A DNA stretch of 64,000 bases from Nyssa sinensis (taxonomy: Eukaryota > Streptophyta > Magnoliopsida > Cornales > Nyssaceae). This document shows, piece after piece, positions 39,268-50,300 of this stretch (position 1 is its first letter; each line of letters starts with the position of its first letter). Position numbers and translations under genes: made by a program. A model generated the notes under the pieces. The model was not told where the DNA came from, did no database searches, and saw nothing but the letters and a program-made list of their open reading frames with translations. Location: positions 40,878,677-40,942,676 of the forward strand of contig CM018051.1 of the NCBI GenBank assembly GCA_008638375.1. Direction: 5' to 3'.

Positions 39268-40189
39268 TAAATACCAAAGGGGTCAAGGGGTGAAAAGACC
39301 CTTTTGCCTTTAATGAGTCTTAGGACCCCGTTACACTACAACCCATCCTGAAACGCCTCAATTTGATATTATACTTTAGCCAAAGTTCTTAAAATTATTT
39401 TAAATGATATTTTTATAAAAAATTTATTTTCGCTTGTTAACAGGTCCACTTGGGCCACTTGGGATGTCCTTTTTGGGTCTATTTTTTAAACTATCTCCGA
39501 TTAGTCTCAAATTCTCACAAGAGGTGTACTTTAACATTATAAGCATATTTTTCTTCTATGACATACTCAAATTATGCTTCAAAACATAACTTATGTCTAA
39601 ATGATGCATGTATAGTGGCCTACCGACAAATAGTGCATGAATAGTGTCCTACCAGCAAAAATAAAAAATTTACCTTGATTTTTTAGATCTTTACAAGGAA
39701 TACCACATGTAAGAGATCTGATTTTACTTACCTTTTAAAACAGTTCTTTTTCCTTTGAATTAGATCGCCTTTCTTTTTCCCTTCGAAGTTCCTATTAATT
39801 AGTAAACAATTCTCAGTTCAATGCTACGTATAGCCTAATCTTCTAGAACTAGTCAATTCCATATATTAACATCATAAGTATCTTATTTGGTAAAACAGAC
39901 TCTACTATTTAGTCCAAAATGTCGAAAAAAATCGATTTAAGCTTTTACAGACTTCAATTTGGCTTTGGGTACTACTAAGGGCAAAATGGTAATTTTGTAT
40001 TTTTACATGTCTGAATTTTTTGGGACTCTATCTCGTAAAACAGGACCTTTTCATTAGGTTTAGAATACCCAAAATAATAAGAATACACTAACCTTTTAAT
40101 TTATTTAGTTAACGGGACTAAATACAATAATTAATTTAATTTAATTATTTAATATAATATTATATATTATATTTAATAAAACATTAACA

Positions 40190-40285
40190 CATGTGCCTCA
40201 GTGGCATACTGGTCCGCGTGTGAGGTATAAGTTTCCACACACGTGCAGGTCTCATGTTCGAATCCCAAGGCGGCAGCCCCTTTTA
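40190..40285 (+). other. tRNA-like (Pol III box) module inside an LTR
   Basis: A-box-like 'gtgcctcagtggcatactgg' and B-box-like 'tgttcgaatccc' lie about 65 bp apart. A related, decayed module is in the solo LTR at 30,750-30,830, and an inverted one is at 20,092-20,190. It is probably a tRNA-derived SINE trapped in an ancestral LTR rather than a functional tRNA, because no cloverleaf is preserved. Confidence 0.5.
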
Positions 40286-41267
40286 TTTTTTTGGATTTCT
40301 TAAAACCAAACAACGGACAAGGGGTAAAATAAGGATAGGATATCTCTGGTCTGAACAGGAGTAATAAATTGATTTCCTAACCTCGTAGCCAAACAGACCT
40401 GATTCAAACTTAAATAGTAAAACCAATCCCTCAATACGGTGTCGTTAATCTTCTTTGTCCCCCGATCTCATTTTGTTGCCCTAATTGCATGGTTTCATAA
40501 TTTTTCTATTTCGTGGAGTTCCAGAACTCCAAATTGTCTGACTCTTGTTCCTATGGACTCTTAGGATCATGGGGGTCATTTTGGCATTGCTTTGGGAGGT
40601 CGAGTTGGGTTCAAAAGCTCTTTTGGAGCTTTGAGTCCATGGTTGTAATTAGCTTAATACATGTTCATTTCTTCATGAAAATGGCCAAGGTTTGGTCTGT
40701 CATGACTCTCACATCATGGAGACTCAATCCCCGTTCTATAAATCAACTTTGGTTTTCGTTTTAGGGAAATGATTTTATAAACCTATGGCTACAACTTGAT
40801 TTTTCATGGCCTTCCATTGATAATTTTGGTCACGGCCTAGGGTTTTTAGAACCCTTATAAGACCTAGTTTGAGTCCCAAGCAATGGAATTGGGTTTTATG
40901 GTGGTTGGTTTAGACCTATAGTTTGAGGTCCAACAATGGAGATTTCCATGGTTTTATGCTTTTCTGGGTCTATTCGACCTTGTCTTTCCTCTATAAATCA
41001 TTATCTACCAACTATAGAGTTCATATATATAATTTAGGCTACAAAAACCAAACTAGAACTTTGAAGAATTCTTGAGAAGACTTACCTTTTCGGTTGTAGT
41101 ACTTAGCTCAACCCCTCTATTTTCTTCCTTTTTCCTTCCTTTCCTTATTCTTCTCTCTTTATTTCTTTTCCTTCTTCCTAAAGCATGCACTGCATGCATG
41201 TATATATAGGTAGGATACACACACACACACACACACACACTTACCCTAAAATATCTCCTTCCACCTT

Positions 41268-41298
<31 letters not shown>

Positions 41299-41820
41299 GA
41301 TCTTTTTCTTTTCTTTTCTTTTTCTTTTTCTTGATCTTTATATATTATATGTATATATATATATGTCTATGTCGGCACACACACACTCACTCTGCTACAC
41401 ACACATATATTTACTACTTACATATTTATGCATACATATATATATATACACATATTACACACACACACACACTATATATATATATATATACCACACCCAC
41501 ACACACACGTTATATATATGTACTACACATACACATGCACACACATACATATATACTCATTATATATACGTATATATATATATACACGTATATCCTTCAC
41601 TCCATTCGTGTATTACTCAGACACTCAGGGGCTTTTCGAAGCTTAAACTGGACTATAGATTTAATCTTGTAAAATAAATCCTAACAATATCTTCTACAGA
41701 TTCGTTCCTAGCAAAGTTACTTAGCCTATAAGGCACATTCACCCTAACATTTCAGTATTACATCAATTCACTCGATTGAATTTGGGTCGAGGTATTACAC
41801 CTATAGTCACGGGTGTTTTG

Positions 41821-43330
41821 ACTTAGGTCTTGGAATGATACTAATCTAGAAGGGGGGGCTGAATAGGTATGTACTAATTTTTTGATATTTTCAAATCTTT
41901 AATCACAACACTAATGATTACTTTAATTGGCTAAATATGTAAATAGAAATCTCAATCAAAGTTCCATAATCATCTACTATTTAACCAATCAACTCAAGAT
42001 ATTCAATAGAGCTATCATGTAATGTTTATCAATGCATTACATTCAACATTGTCCAATTGATTAACTAGTCCTAATTTTTATGTCAATTTCATAATTCAAC
42101 TAAGTAATCAATTAGCAATTTTTTGCTAGAATTCAATTTGCTCAAATAAGATTTTCAGTTATCAAATTCATATACAATGATCACAATATTGAAAACCTAA
42201 TTATCAAGATAGCGAAAGCAATTAAAGTAAGCAAATTAGGAATTGTAAAGACAAAGAGAGTAGAAAGCGTAAACCAAGATGATGACGAAGAAACCACCAC
42301 GCAAAACTATCCATGGTGGAAAACTCTAGGGTCGGCCATGCTCGGGGAAGAATATCACTATGAACGAGATTGAAATACACGTAAACAAGACATAGTCTAC
42401 ATACGTTAAGCACCATTCTACGCATTCATGCCGTCAACTCCCTTGAATCCACAAGCTTTATAGAAGAATTCTTTATACAACCAATTCTCCTCCCAGTCTC
42501 AGAATCCTCTGATCAACCACTCCACAATTATGAATCCACACAATCTTGGTATCTACCAATCGCTCAATGTTGAATCCTCAAGGTTGAACTTCTCTATCTT
42601 TAATGGTGAGAACACATGAAATTGGGGCTCATAAAACTGCATTTTTGTCAATTTATATGAATGAGATTGGATCTTAAAATAAGCTTGAAAATAAAAAAAA
42701 AAAATTCTATTTTTACGCAGTGTTCGTTTGAATAAAGGATGCTCGTTCGAATGAGCTAGTTATTCGTTCGAACGAGTATGAAACGAACATTAAACAAGCA
42801 AAGTTCAGAGGTTGCAATCTTTCATTTGATTCAAACTATTGGAACGAATGAGAACGAGCAAAAAAAACCTCTCAGTTGTTCATTCGAACGAGTCACTTGG
42901 TTTGTTCGAACGAGCAATAGAAAGTTGATCATTCTTATCTTGTTTTGTGAAATCAATTTTCTTAAGGTTTTGAAATATGCATGTTTGGAAAGATTGCTTC
43001 ACAATCACAAGACCACTACACACATGATGATGTGTGAGTGTATGAGATCCAAATCACAACAGAAGTCCAAATTACTCAATTACTCTTCAAGAACCAAGGT
43101 GGTCGGTAGATGATCACATCAATGAAGCTCGAACCTTCTTGGCATAGAATGGGCATCGAGGTTCACTAAGCCTAAGACTAATGTAATGATTACATTGAAA
43201 GCACGTTTTGTCAAAAATTAAATTAGCCAATTACAACAATGGACCCTATGGTCCTAACAACGGGTAGAGGGAATCAAATTGAACCATTAAGGGTGTTTTA
43301 TTCGATTTTATGATTGGGAAAATGTTTCCC
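41821..43330 (+). mobile_element. Probable Copia LTR and leader
   Basis: It lies directly upstream of Copia pol remnants. The 'ctaatctagaaggggggg' start and the cluster of CGTTCGAACGAG motifs (42,720-42,930) are what I associate with SIRE-type Copia LTRs. Exact LTR ends and the primer-binding site were not resolved. Confidence 0.45.
42720..42930. repeat. Cluster of near-palindromic CGTTCGAACGAG motifs
   Basis: At least six variants of TTCGTTCGAACGAG occur in both orientations within 210 bp. They lie in the presumed Copia LTR; a role as binding sites is only a guess. Confidence 0.65.
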
Positions 43331-43364
43331 AAGGTTTCAGGAACAAAAATAGTGTAGAATCAAT

Positions 43365-43910
43365 GTTTAAAATGCATCAAAATAGGATCGGGAATGCTCA
43401 TTGAAAAAATAAGCTTTGCTGGAGAGACCTTATTTGATAATAAAGACATAAAAAAAATACTACGATGAATGTTGAATTAGTCACAATTTTTCAACTTCTA
43501 GATCACCTCAATAAAATAAAGTAGTTGAAACAGAAAATAGATCACTTCAAGAAATGGCAAGAACAATGCTTAATGAGCAAACCTACACAAATATGCTTAA
43601 GCTAAAGCAATAAACACTACTTGTTATATGATAAATAGAGTAGACATAAATAAAAAAATGCATCAAAATAGGATCGGGAATGCTCATAAAAAAAATGAGC
43701 TTTTCTGGAGAGACCCTATTTGATAATAAAGACATAAAAAAATACTATGATGAATGTTGAATTAGTCACAATTTTTCAACTTCTAAATCCCCTCAACAAA
43801 ATGGAGTAGTTGAAATGAAAAATAGATCACTTCAAGAAATGGAAAGAACAATGCTTAATAAGCAAACCTACACAAATATTTTTAAGCTAAAGTAGTAAAC
43901 ACTGCTTGTT
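43365..43910 (+). repeat. ~290-bp tandem duplication within Copia integrase
   Basis: The block starting 'aatgcatcaaaataggatcggg' occurs at 43,370 and again at about 43,660. Both copies carry the integrase-like 'IKC*ISHNFST' and 'SLQEMARTMLN' coding traces with stops. It is a local duplication inside a dead element. Confidence 0.85.
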
Positions 43911-45650
43911 ATGTGAAAAATAGAGTAAACAAAAATTCAAAACTTAATAAAACACCGTACGACTTTTGGAATGGCAAAAAGCCAACCATTAGTTACTTTC
44001 ATGTAGTTATAACTTTTATGTGCAACTTGAAAAATTTGATGCTAAATCTAATGAAGGAATATTCCTAGGATACTTTACCAGGAGCAAGGCATATAGAATC
44101 TTCAATAAAAGAACTCTAACTTTAGAAGAATATATACATATCATATTTGATGAATCTTATCCTCACTCTTCAAAGAAAAATATAGATGATGATGATGTAC
44201 AAAATAACTTAAATACAAATGAACTACTTCAAAATGGAAATGATTTAAATAATCAAAATCTTCAAGAAGGAAAAGAAGAAAAAGAAGAAGATAAAATGGA
44301 AAACAAAAATGTAACTCAAAATGTTGGATTAGACTCTTCCAAAGAAGGGAAGTTCGATAAAGATCATCCCAAGATCAAATCAAAGGTGAACCACATCAAA
44401 GAGTTAGTACTAGAGCTTCAATAAGAAATGTGCATAGTAATCTATCATTTCTATCTCAAATTGAACATAAAAATATTCAAGAAGCCAAAAATGATGGGTC
44501 TTGGATATTAGCTATGCAAGATGAGCTAAATCAATTTGAAAAAAAAAATGATGTATGAACTTTAGCACCTAGGCTTAGAGACCAAAGTGTAATTGAAAAC
44601 AAGTGGATCTTTAGAAATAAAAAAGATGAAGAAGAAAATATAACTAGGAACAAAGCTAGGATAGTAGCCCATGAGATAATCAAGAATAGTGTATTGACTA
44701 TGAAGAAACTTTTGCCCTGGTTGCTAGATTAGAAGCCTTAAGAATGATACTTGCCTTTGCATGCCATAAGAGTTTCAAACTCATTTAAATGGATGTAAAG
44801 AGTGCATTCTTGAATGAACTTATATCCGAGGAAGTATATGTTGAACAACCTCCTAGATTTGAAAACCATGAATATAAGTTAACAAAAGCATTATATGGTT
44901 TGAAGCAAGCTCTAAAAGCTTGATATGAAAGACTTAGTGGATTCCTCACCAAGAATGAATTCATTAGAGAAAAAATAGATACCACATTATTTATAAAAAC
45001 AAAGGGGAATTAAATGCTCATTGTACAAATATATATTGATGACATTATATTTGGCTCAACAAATGAAGATCCATGCAAGGACTTTGCTAAGTGCATGCAA
45101 GATGAATTTGAAAATAAGCATGATGGGAGAATTAAACTTCTTAGGATTATAAATTAAACAATCTAAATAAGGAACATTTATTAATCAATCCAAATATATT
45201 AAATAATTGCTAGGTTTGGCATGGAAGACACAAAACCCATGAGTACTCCTATGAATGCTACCACCAAACTTAAAAATATCAACAAAGAAAAAGATGTAGA
45301 CATATGTTTAGTATATGCTTATGTGAAATATTTCAATAATTTCATAAGGAATCACACCTAAAAGTTGTAAAACGAATTTTTAGGTACTTAATAGGAACTA
45401 AAAATATAGGATTATTTTATCCTAGAAATAAATCTTTTGATCTATTAAGTTATTCAGATGCCAATATTTCCAATTGCAAAATTGATAGAAAAAGTACAAA
45501 TAAGACTTGTCATTTCTTAGGACACTTGCTTGTGTTGTAATTTAGCAAGAAGCAAAATTTCATAGCATTATACACGGTCGAAGCTAAATATGTATCAATT
45601 GGGAGTTGTTGTACTCAAAATCTTTACTTGAAGTAACAAGCCTACATGGT
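43365..45650 (+). pseudogene. Ty1/Copia (SIRE/Maximus-like) pol remnant
   Basis: In order: the integrase end (SLQEM.RTMLN; then KFDAKSNEGIFLGYFTRSKAYR from about 44,030), reverse transcriptase (MQDELNQFEK near 44,513; [10 protein letters not shown] near 44,790; ALYGLKQ near 44,890; YIDDIIFGSTN near 45,030) and RNase H (YSDANIS near 45,450; SKKQNFIAL near 45,545). Many stops and frameshifts; one stretch of 134 codons (44,020-44,424) is still open. Gag and protease are not recognised. Inactive. Confidence 0.92.
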
Positions 45651-46400
45651 TCGAAAATGATGATAGTGGCAAGTTAAAAATGACACTATAGATGTAGAAT
45701 GAGTATAAGGAAAGGGAAGTGGCATCACAATAGATTTGGTTTAGGGGCATAATGGTAATTGATATTTTGCCAATGTGTACTTCAACGCTTCTCAATATTA
45801 GAAACATTATTTTTTGATGGACCAGATGATCACAGTATCTTGCTAAGGAATTAGTAAACAGTTTGGCAACTGACTTATAGTAGGGAAAATTAGGTTATGC
45901 TCTGATAAGATGTGGTTGTATCTATTTAGATCAATGTATTATGATTCTAAAGTTATATAACTGATGCTTCCACAATAATAATAATAATTCTGTACAAACC
46001 ATTCAATTCTGTTATGAAGGTCTTTTCGGTCAGTCGCATCTCAGATTTCGTAGAGGACGTGATTTGGGATGTAACAGTTTTGGTGTATGGCTCTAATTTG
46101 CCTCTTATGATGTCTTTGGAAGGAAAGGAATGGAATAGTGTTTGAAGAGATAGAGTTACCTCCTTGGATATTCAAGGATTATTTTTTGCGCACCTTTTCT
46201 TTTGAATTAAAGAAGAACTTCCTTAATATTTAGATACTCTTATGGATTTTTTTGGAAAATTTTAGGTATTAATTTTTTAACCTGGTCCTCATTTTTTGTA
46301 CATTGGGTGCTTTTCTTGGGCCTTTTTGTACAAAAAGGACATTTTACCAATAAAAAAATTAGATATATATCAGGAAATTTGTAAATAAATTTAACTTTTT
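45650..46400 (+). other. Unassigned DNA after the Copia remnant, possible LINE 3' tail
   Basis: The stretch 46,230-46,350, with 'tgtacattgggtgcttttcttgggcctttttgtac' split by T-rich DNA and an aataaa, looks like the 3' end of a plant L1 LINE. Frames upstream (46,020-46,180) have no clear domain. Confidence 0.35.
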
Positions 46401-46930
46401 AGTCTAAAATATAGAGGAGCCACCGTGCTTTTAAAATGAAAAATTTGGAAGCAACAAGTCTTTGCTTAATGAAACCAACATATAATTGACCCTCTTATAA
46501 TTAATATTTAATAAATTAATAATCGCTAATAATTAATAAATTTTTTAAAACCGAATTGGTTCAATGGTGGATTAATTAATAATTTTATTACTTATTACTC
46601 TATGTAATATTAATTATTAGAGATATAAAATAACTATACATGTACTTATATATGTCTTAATAATTATATTTGTAAATTTTACTTTAAATGGAGTTAAAAA
46701 TATTGTGAATGAGAAAAATTATGACAAGAATGAGCATAACTTCCGAATTGCCAGTGAAAAATTGCATATAAGTTCTCTTTTTGTATTAAGAATTATATTT
46801 ATGTATGAAACAATTTTTATTAGTAAAAGTATAAGAAAACTTAATAAACTCTTTGTTGCTCATGTTTATTAATTATAAGAGAGTCTATTGACCATGATTT
46901 TATTGAGCAAACATATAGCAAAAAGGGTAG
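46400..46930. other. AT-rich intergenic DNA, nothing recognised
   Basis: Very AT-rich, with several ATTAATTA-type runs. No coding, RNA gene or element ends were seen. Confidence 0.6.
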
Positions 46931-47440
46931 GAAAAATAAGCTAATTGGCTTATGTTGCCAGAGGCGCGAATTCATGGGGGAAATGGGTAGGATGACAATT
47001 TGCCATGCCCGTAATGAAAAGGGTTTGAGGAGAAAATAAACGAGGTATGATAGGGATGGGGAAGATACTAAAACTCCATACGGATTCAGGGCGGGGATGG
47101 GGAAAGGTACCCTCATCCTGTCCCGCCCGCACTGATTATATATAGACCCTCTAATATTTTTATATTTCATTAAATACTCTTACATGTATATATGTATAAT
47201 AGGTGCATTTATATTATGTGTGTGTGTGTGTACATATTTAAATATGCATTTATATTTTTAATAAAATTTGTTGTTTAGTCTCGACTGAGACAACTCGAGT
47301 CTATGTTAGGCTGGCCTGGATGGGAGTTACCTAAATTATCAAAAAAAAAAAATCTTGATTTTTTAAAATTTTAAAAACTAAGTTTTACATGGGAAATGGG
47401 GCGGGCACGGAGTTGGAGGGCAAGGCAAAAATAAGGAATT
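46930..47440. mobile_element. Possible hAT-type non-autonomous repeat with GC-rich ends
   Basis: GC-rich islands (gggcggggatgggg near 47,090 and ggggcgggcacgg near 47,398) in otherwise AT-rich DNA resemble a widespread plant repeat with CCCGCCCC-type termini. Exact ends and a TSD were not established. Confidence 0.35.
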
Positions 47441-47639
47441 TTTTTACCAAACCCACGTTGTTTGAGTTTGATTTAACCTGATTGATGTAGTTTTTTACTT
47501 AATTATTAAATTCATGTAGTTTTTAAAATCATATCTTTAAGATGTGATTTTAATGCTAATTTTTTTTAACGAAATCATATCTTGAACATGTGATTTCAAA
47601 CCAAGAAGTATTTGAGAATCAACTGAAATTCTTGTTGAT

Positions 47640-48150
47640 TTGATGAACAAGTCTGATGCTACAGCTATTTGATCCGCCGCGTTCCACGCTCTCCGGTCGT
47701 ATCAAGTCTGCAAAAAGAGAAGAATTAAGATGCCACCGGGGAGGGCTCCGGTGGTAGCCACTCCAATGGTTAAGTTAGAAGGGCCTGATGTAATAGTGTG
47801 TGTTTTGTGATTATCAAGAGAAATAATCATAACCTCTTCACGTACCTCACGGGTTTATATTTATATGCTCATTGTCTGCCAGAGTGGGTAAGAGTTGGTG
47901 ATGCCAGGGGTATGGGCTCACTGTCTCCTGACTGTGGTAATTATGACTGTTCTTACCCACTCCTCTGCCAACCTTTTACATCCGTGCTTTCCAATGCTAC
48001 CTACTCCTGTTACTCGTACTTGTTACCTACTGTCCTATCACTATGAGACCGGCAGGGATGTACGTGGTGGTGGAGTCCTCAGTAGTCGGACGTAACGAGG
48101 TCGGTAGTAGCCGATGCCAAATACCTCGGTAGATCACGCCATGTTGGTAT
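47640..48150. other. GC-richer unassigned stretch upstream of the ZIP gene
   Basis: It includes 'gccaccggggagggctccggtgg', an imperfect GC-rich inverted repeat. The open frames of 60-80 codons here overlap each other and show no domain. It may be part of an old LTR or other repeat. Confidence 0.4.
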
Positions 48151-48159
48151 GGCTAGTAT

Positions 48160-48690
48160 TTTTTTCAACTGGCATGATAAGGCCCAGACACGTGTCGAAT
48201 TCTTACTTGAGGATATATTTTTAGGCGTATCAAAGTCATTCTAAATTGTTTAATTCACGTATTGAAGATGTAATTTTAAAAATAATATATATTTAAAAAA
48301 TAAGTTGAAAATGATGTGTGTATGGTTAAATATAAAAATTCACGATTGGATTAAGTAAAAAAAGTGAGAAACACGAGAGACGTAATAAATGAGATAAAAA
48401 TGAGAGAAGAGAGACACTCTTCAGTGGGGGCGGAGACGGAAGAGAGACCATAGCCGGACCGCCGCTTTACCTTTCCTAAAAATGGGGACAAACGGGCCTA
48501 GATGTGAGATAGTAACGCACGCGCGTAGCTCCTTCACGGTTACACGCTTGGCGGACCCTTGGGCTTGTACGAGACTATACAAGACAACATCATGTGTGTA
48601 TTTTTGTATCCAAGTCAAATTCTTGTACATTTCGTCGTCCTTTAAATTCATCGTCCCATTTTTTACTCCTACCTAGTAAAATAAGTCTCC
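48160..48690 (+). promoter_or_regulatory. Likely proximal promoter region of the ZIP gene
   Basis: This is the ~0.5 kb directly upstream of the CT-rich leader. It holds AT-rich DNA (about 48,240-48,410) and then a more GC-rich block containing short open frames on both strands that look like chance. No confident TATA box or named cis-element was identified. The assignment rests only on position relative to the inferred first exon. Confidence 0.3.
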
Positions 48691-50300
48691 CTCTCTCCCC
48701 CATCGGAAAACCGGTCTACAGAGAAAAACCGGTTTTCTGATGTCCCCAAATCACCGGACGAAGGCATTCATTCACTAATCTTAGTACCCTCTGTTTCAGG
48801 TAAGCGGTTTTTGTGTCGTAACGGTGGTGGTTTTATTTATTTTACATCATCTTCTGGTTTTATGGTTCTCTCTCCCTCTCTCTTGAAAACAATGTGCCGA
48901 TTAATATAATATTAACTGTTTGTATTTTTTTTAATACATTTTCATTGAACAATTCTCGTACTTCTTTTTGTAGTTGCTCTTATCTTTCTATTAAATAAAA
49001 TCCCAGTTTTAGGGTTTTTTCTTTCGAATCGAGGCGCTTTTCCCTTACAACTCGGTTCTTTTCCTTGGCGAGGGGCCTTACCAATGAATCGATAAGTTGA
49101 GATTATCTGATTCTAATCTGGCTTAGGCTCTTCAATCGATTCAATGTGTGCTTTTATGTTCCCTGTATTAGTATATGTCTATATATAAACAAATATATAT
49201 ATATATATATATATAGTGGTTTGATTGATATCTTTATGTAGTTGTTGAATTTGAGGTTCTTCCAGAAATCACATTTTTGTTTGTTAGGGAGGTAGGTGCG
49301 TAGCTTGTGTTGGTGATATTGATCGTTGTTGGTGGAATTCGGGTACTGCCAGAATTATGGCTCCTTGCAGAAGTTGTCTATTTCGTTCTTGGGTGAGGAA
49401 TTGATTGTTGAAGATCAAGTAATCGGTGTTTTTTTTTTTTTTTGTGAAATTTGTAGAATTGCATGTGAATTGGGGTTTCGGAGATGACATCATTTTTGCA
49501 ATTAGGTGTTAGGAACTGCCAACAATATGATTTTTCATTGAAAATAATTGTCTTTCTAGTTAATTGAGGGTTTTAAAAATTTATGGACTATCTTACATTT
49601 TTGAGTTTTCTTTGATATTTGATTACTTTTTGCTAGAGAAATTTTGTCACCAATATTTTCTCTAGAGTATCATAATTAAGCTAGTCTACCTTGACAATGA
49701 TATACTACTTCTAGTTTCATGGACTGGTCTTTTGGCTTACTTGATAATATGGACTGGGACTATTATGTGCAGAACTTTAGCTAGAGGTCAGGTAAATGCT
49801 TGTATAAGCATCTATTTTATTATAATTACATAAAAATTAAAACAGATTCGACACAAACTAGGGCAAGGTATTGGCCATTTCTTTTTTTCCATTTTTTTGC
49901 ATATCTGTGGTTTGGAGGTTTGTGTGCATCGTTTGACATTGATATTAGTGTACAATTTTTCATATGAGATCTTTATTTCTGATACTTTTATTTGCATTGC
50001 AGCAGATATTGATTCAAGCATGTTTTTAACGTTAGACCAGTAGCTGTCAATATTTAGTTGCTGCTTACTGGAATTTTAGTGGGGTTTACCTTCATCAAGA
50101 TATATTTCAAGAATCCTGTTTATACGAAGAAGATCAAGTCTGTGCTCCTGTGATCAGGATGAAGGGGTTTAGATGAGATTGAGTTGGGTCTTCTGAGAGA
50201 CCTATGATTCTATTTACTTCTATGACATGATCATTTGATGTACCACCTGAGATTGCAGATTTGAAATAATGGTTGTTTTGTGACTTACATATAAACAAGA
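48690..50300 (+). other. Probable 5'-UTR exon, UTR intron and rest of 5' UTR of the ZIP gene
   Basis: A CT-rich leader near 48,690 ends in a good donor (cag|gtaagc, exon end 48,799). The following ~1.2 kb is T-rich and intron-like. It includes a TA microsatellite near 49,190-49,214 and ends at a candidate acceptor (ttgcag, around 50,002). The remaining 5' UTR would run to the ATG at 50,301. The transcription start and the acceptor choice are inferred only; there are no transcript data here. An alternative is that transcription starts later, within the supposed intron. Confidence 0.5.

Larger units (their letters stand above)
34469..39695 (-). mobile_element. Solo LTR of family A (about 2.67 kb net), TSD AGGAA
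   Basis: It is the inverted copy of the LTRs at 1-2,310 and 10,221-12,014. On the minus strand it runs TGTAAAGATCT (from 39,695) to GGGCATGACT (34,469; last A mutated). It is flanked by perfect AGGAA at 34,464-34,468 and 39,696-39,700. It is interrupted by the element at 36,713-39,267. It preserves the upstream LTR part missing from the 3' LTR at 10,221 and contains the inverted GGCCATG minisatellite. Confidence 0.88.
33286..41799 (-). mobile_element. 3.28-kb solo LTR split by a second LTR, TSD CCTAT
   Basis: The ends TATCACGACCC (first G mutated to A) and GGTCGAGGTATTACA are flanked by perfect CCTAT at 33,281-33,285 and 41,800-41,804. Subtracting the insertion (34,469-39,695 plus TSD) leaves about 3,282 bp, nearly the same as the solo LTR at 29,103-32,385, which supports the model. 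The right part holds GT/TA microsatellites (about 41,215-41,590). Confidence 0.88.
28882..41820 (+). mobile_element. Outermost LTR of a nested stack (~1.1 kb net), probable solo LTR
   Basis: It starts TGTAACACCC at 28,882. Its own sequence is 28,882-29,102, 32,391-33,285 and 41,805-41,820, the rest being two inserted solo LTRs. The right end is read at gggtgttttg, a degraded partner of the start. The flanks actca and actta match at 4 of 5, so the TSD is only tentative. Removing the inserts leaves about 1,130 bp. Confidence 0.5.

Noticed and set aside
40190..40285. A functional tRNA gene
   Set aside because: A- and B-box-like segments are present, but I could not fold acceptor and anticodon stems, and it lies in an LTR shared by other copies.
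41331..41677. Tyr/Ile/His-rich frames of 72-113 codons
   Set aside because: They are translations of TA/CA microsatellites.
44020..44424. 134-codon frame considered as an intact gene
   Set aside because: It is the still-open part of a Copia polyprotein between integrase and reverse transcriptase, with stops on both sides.
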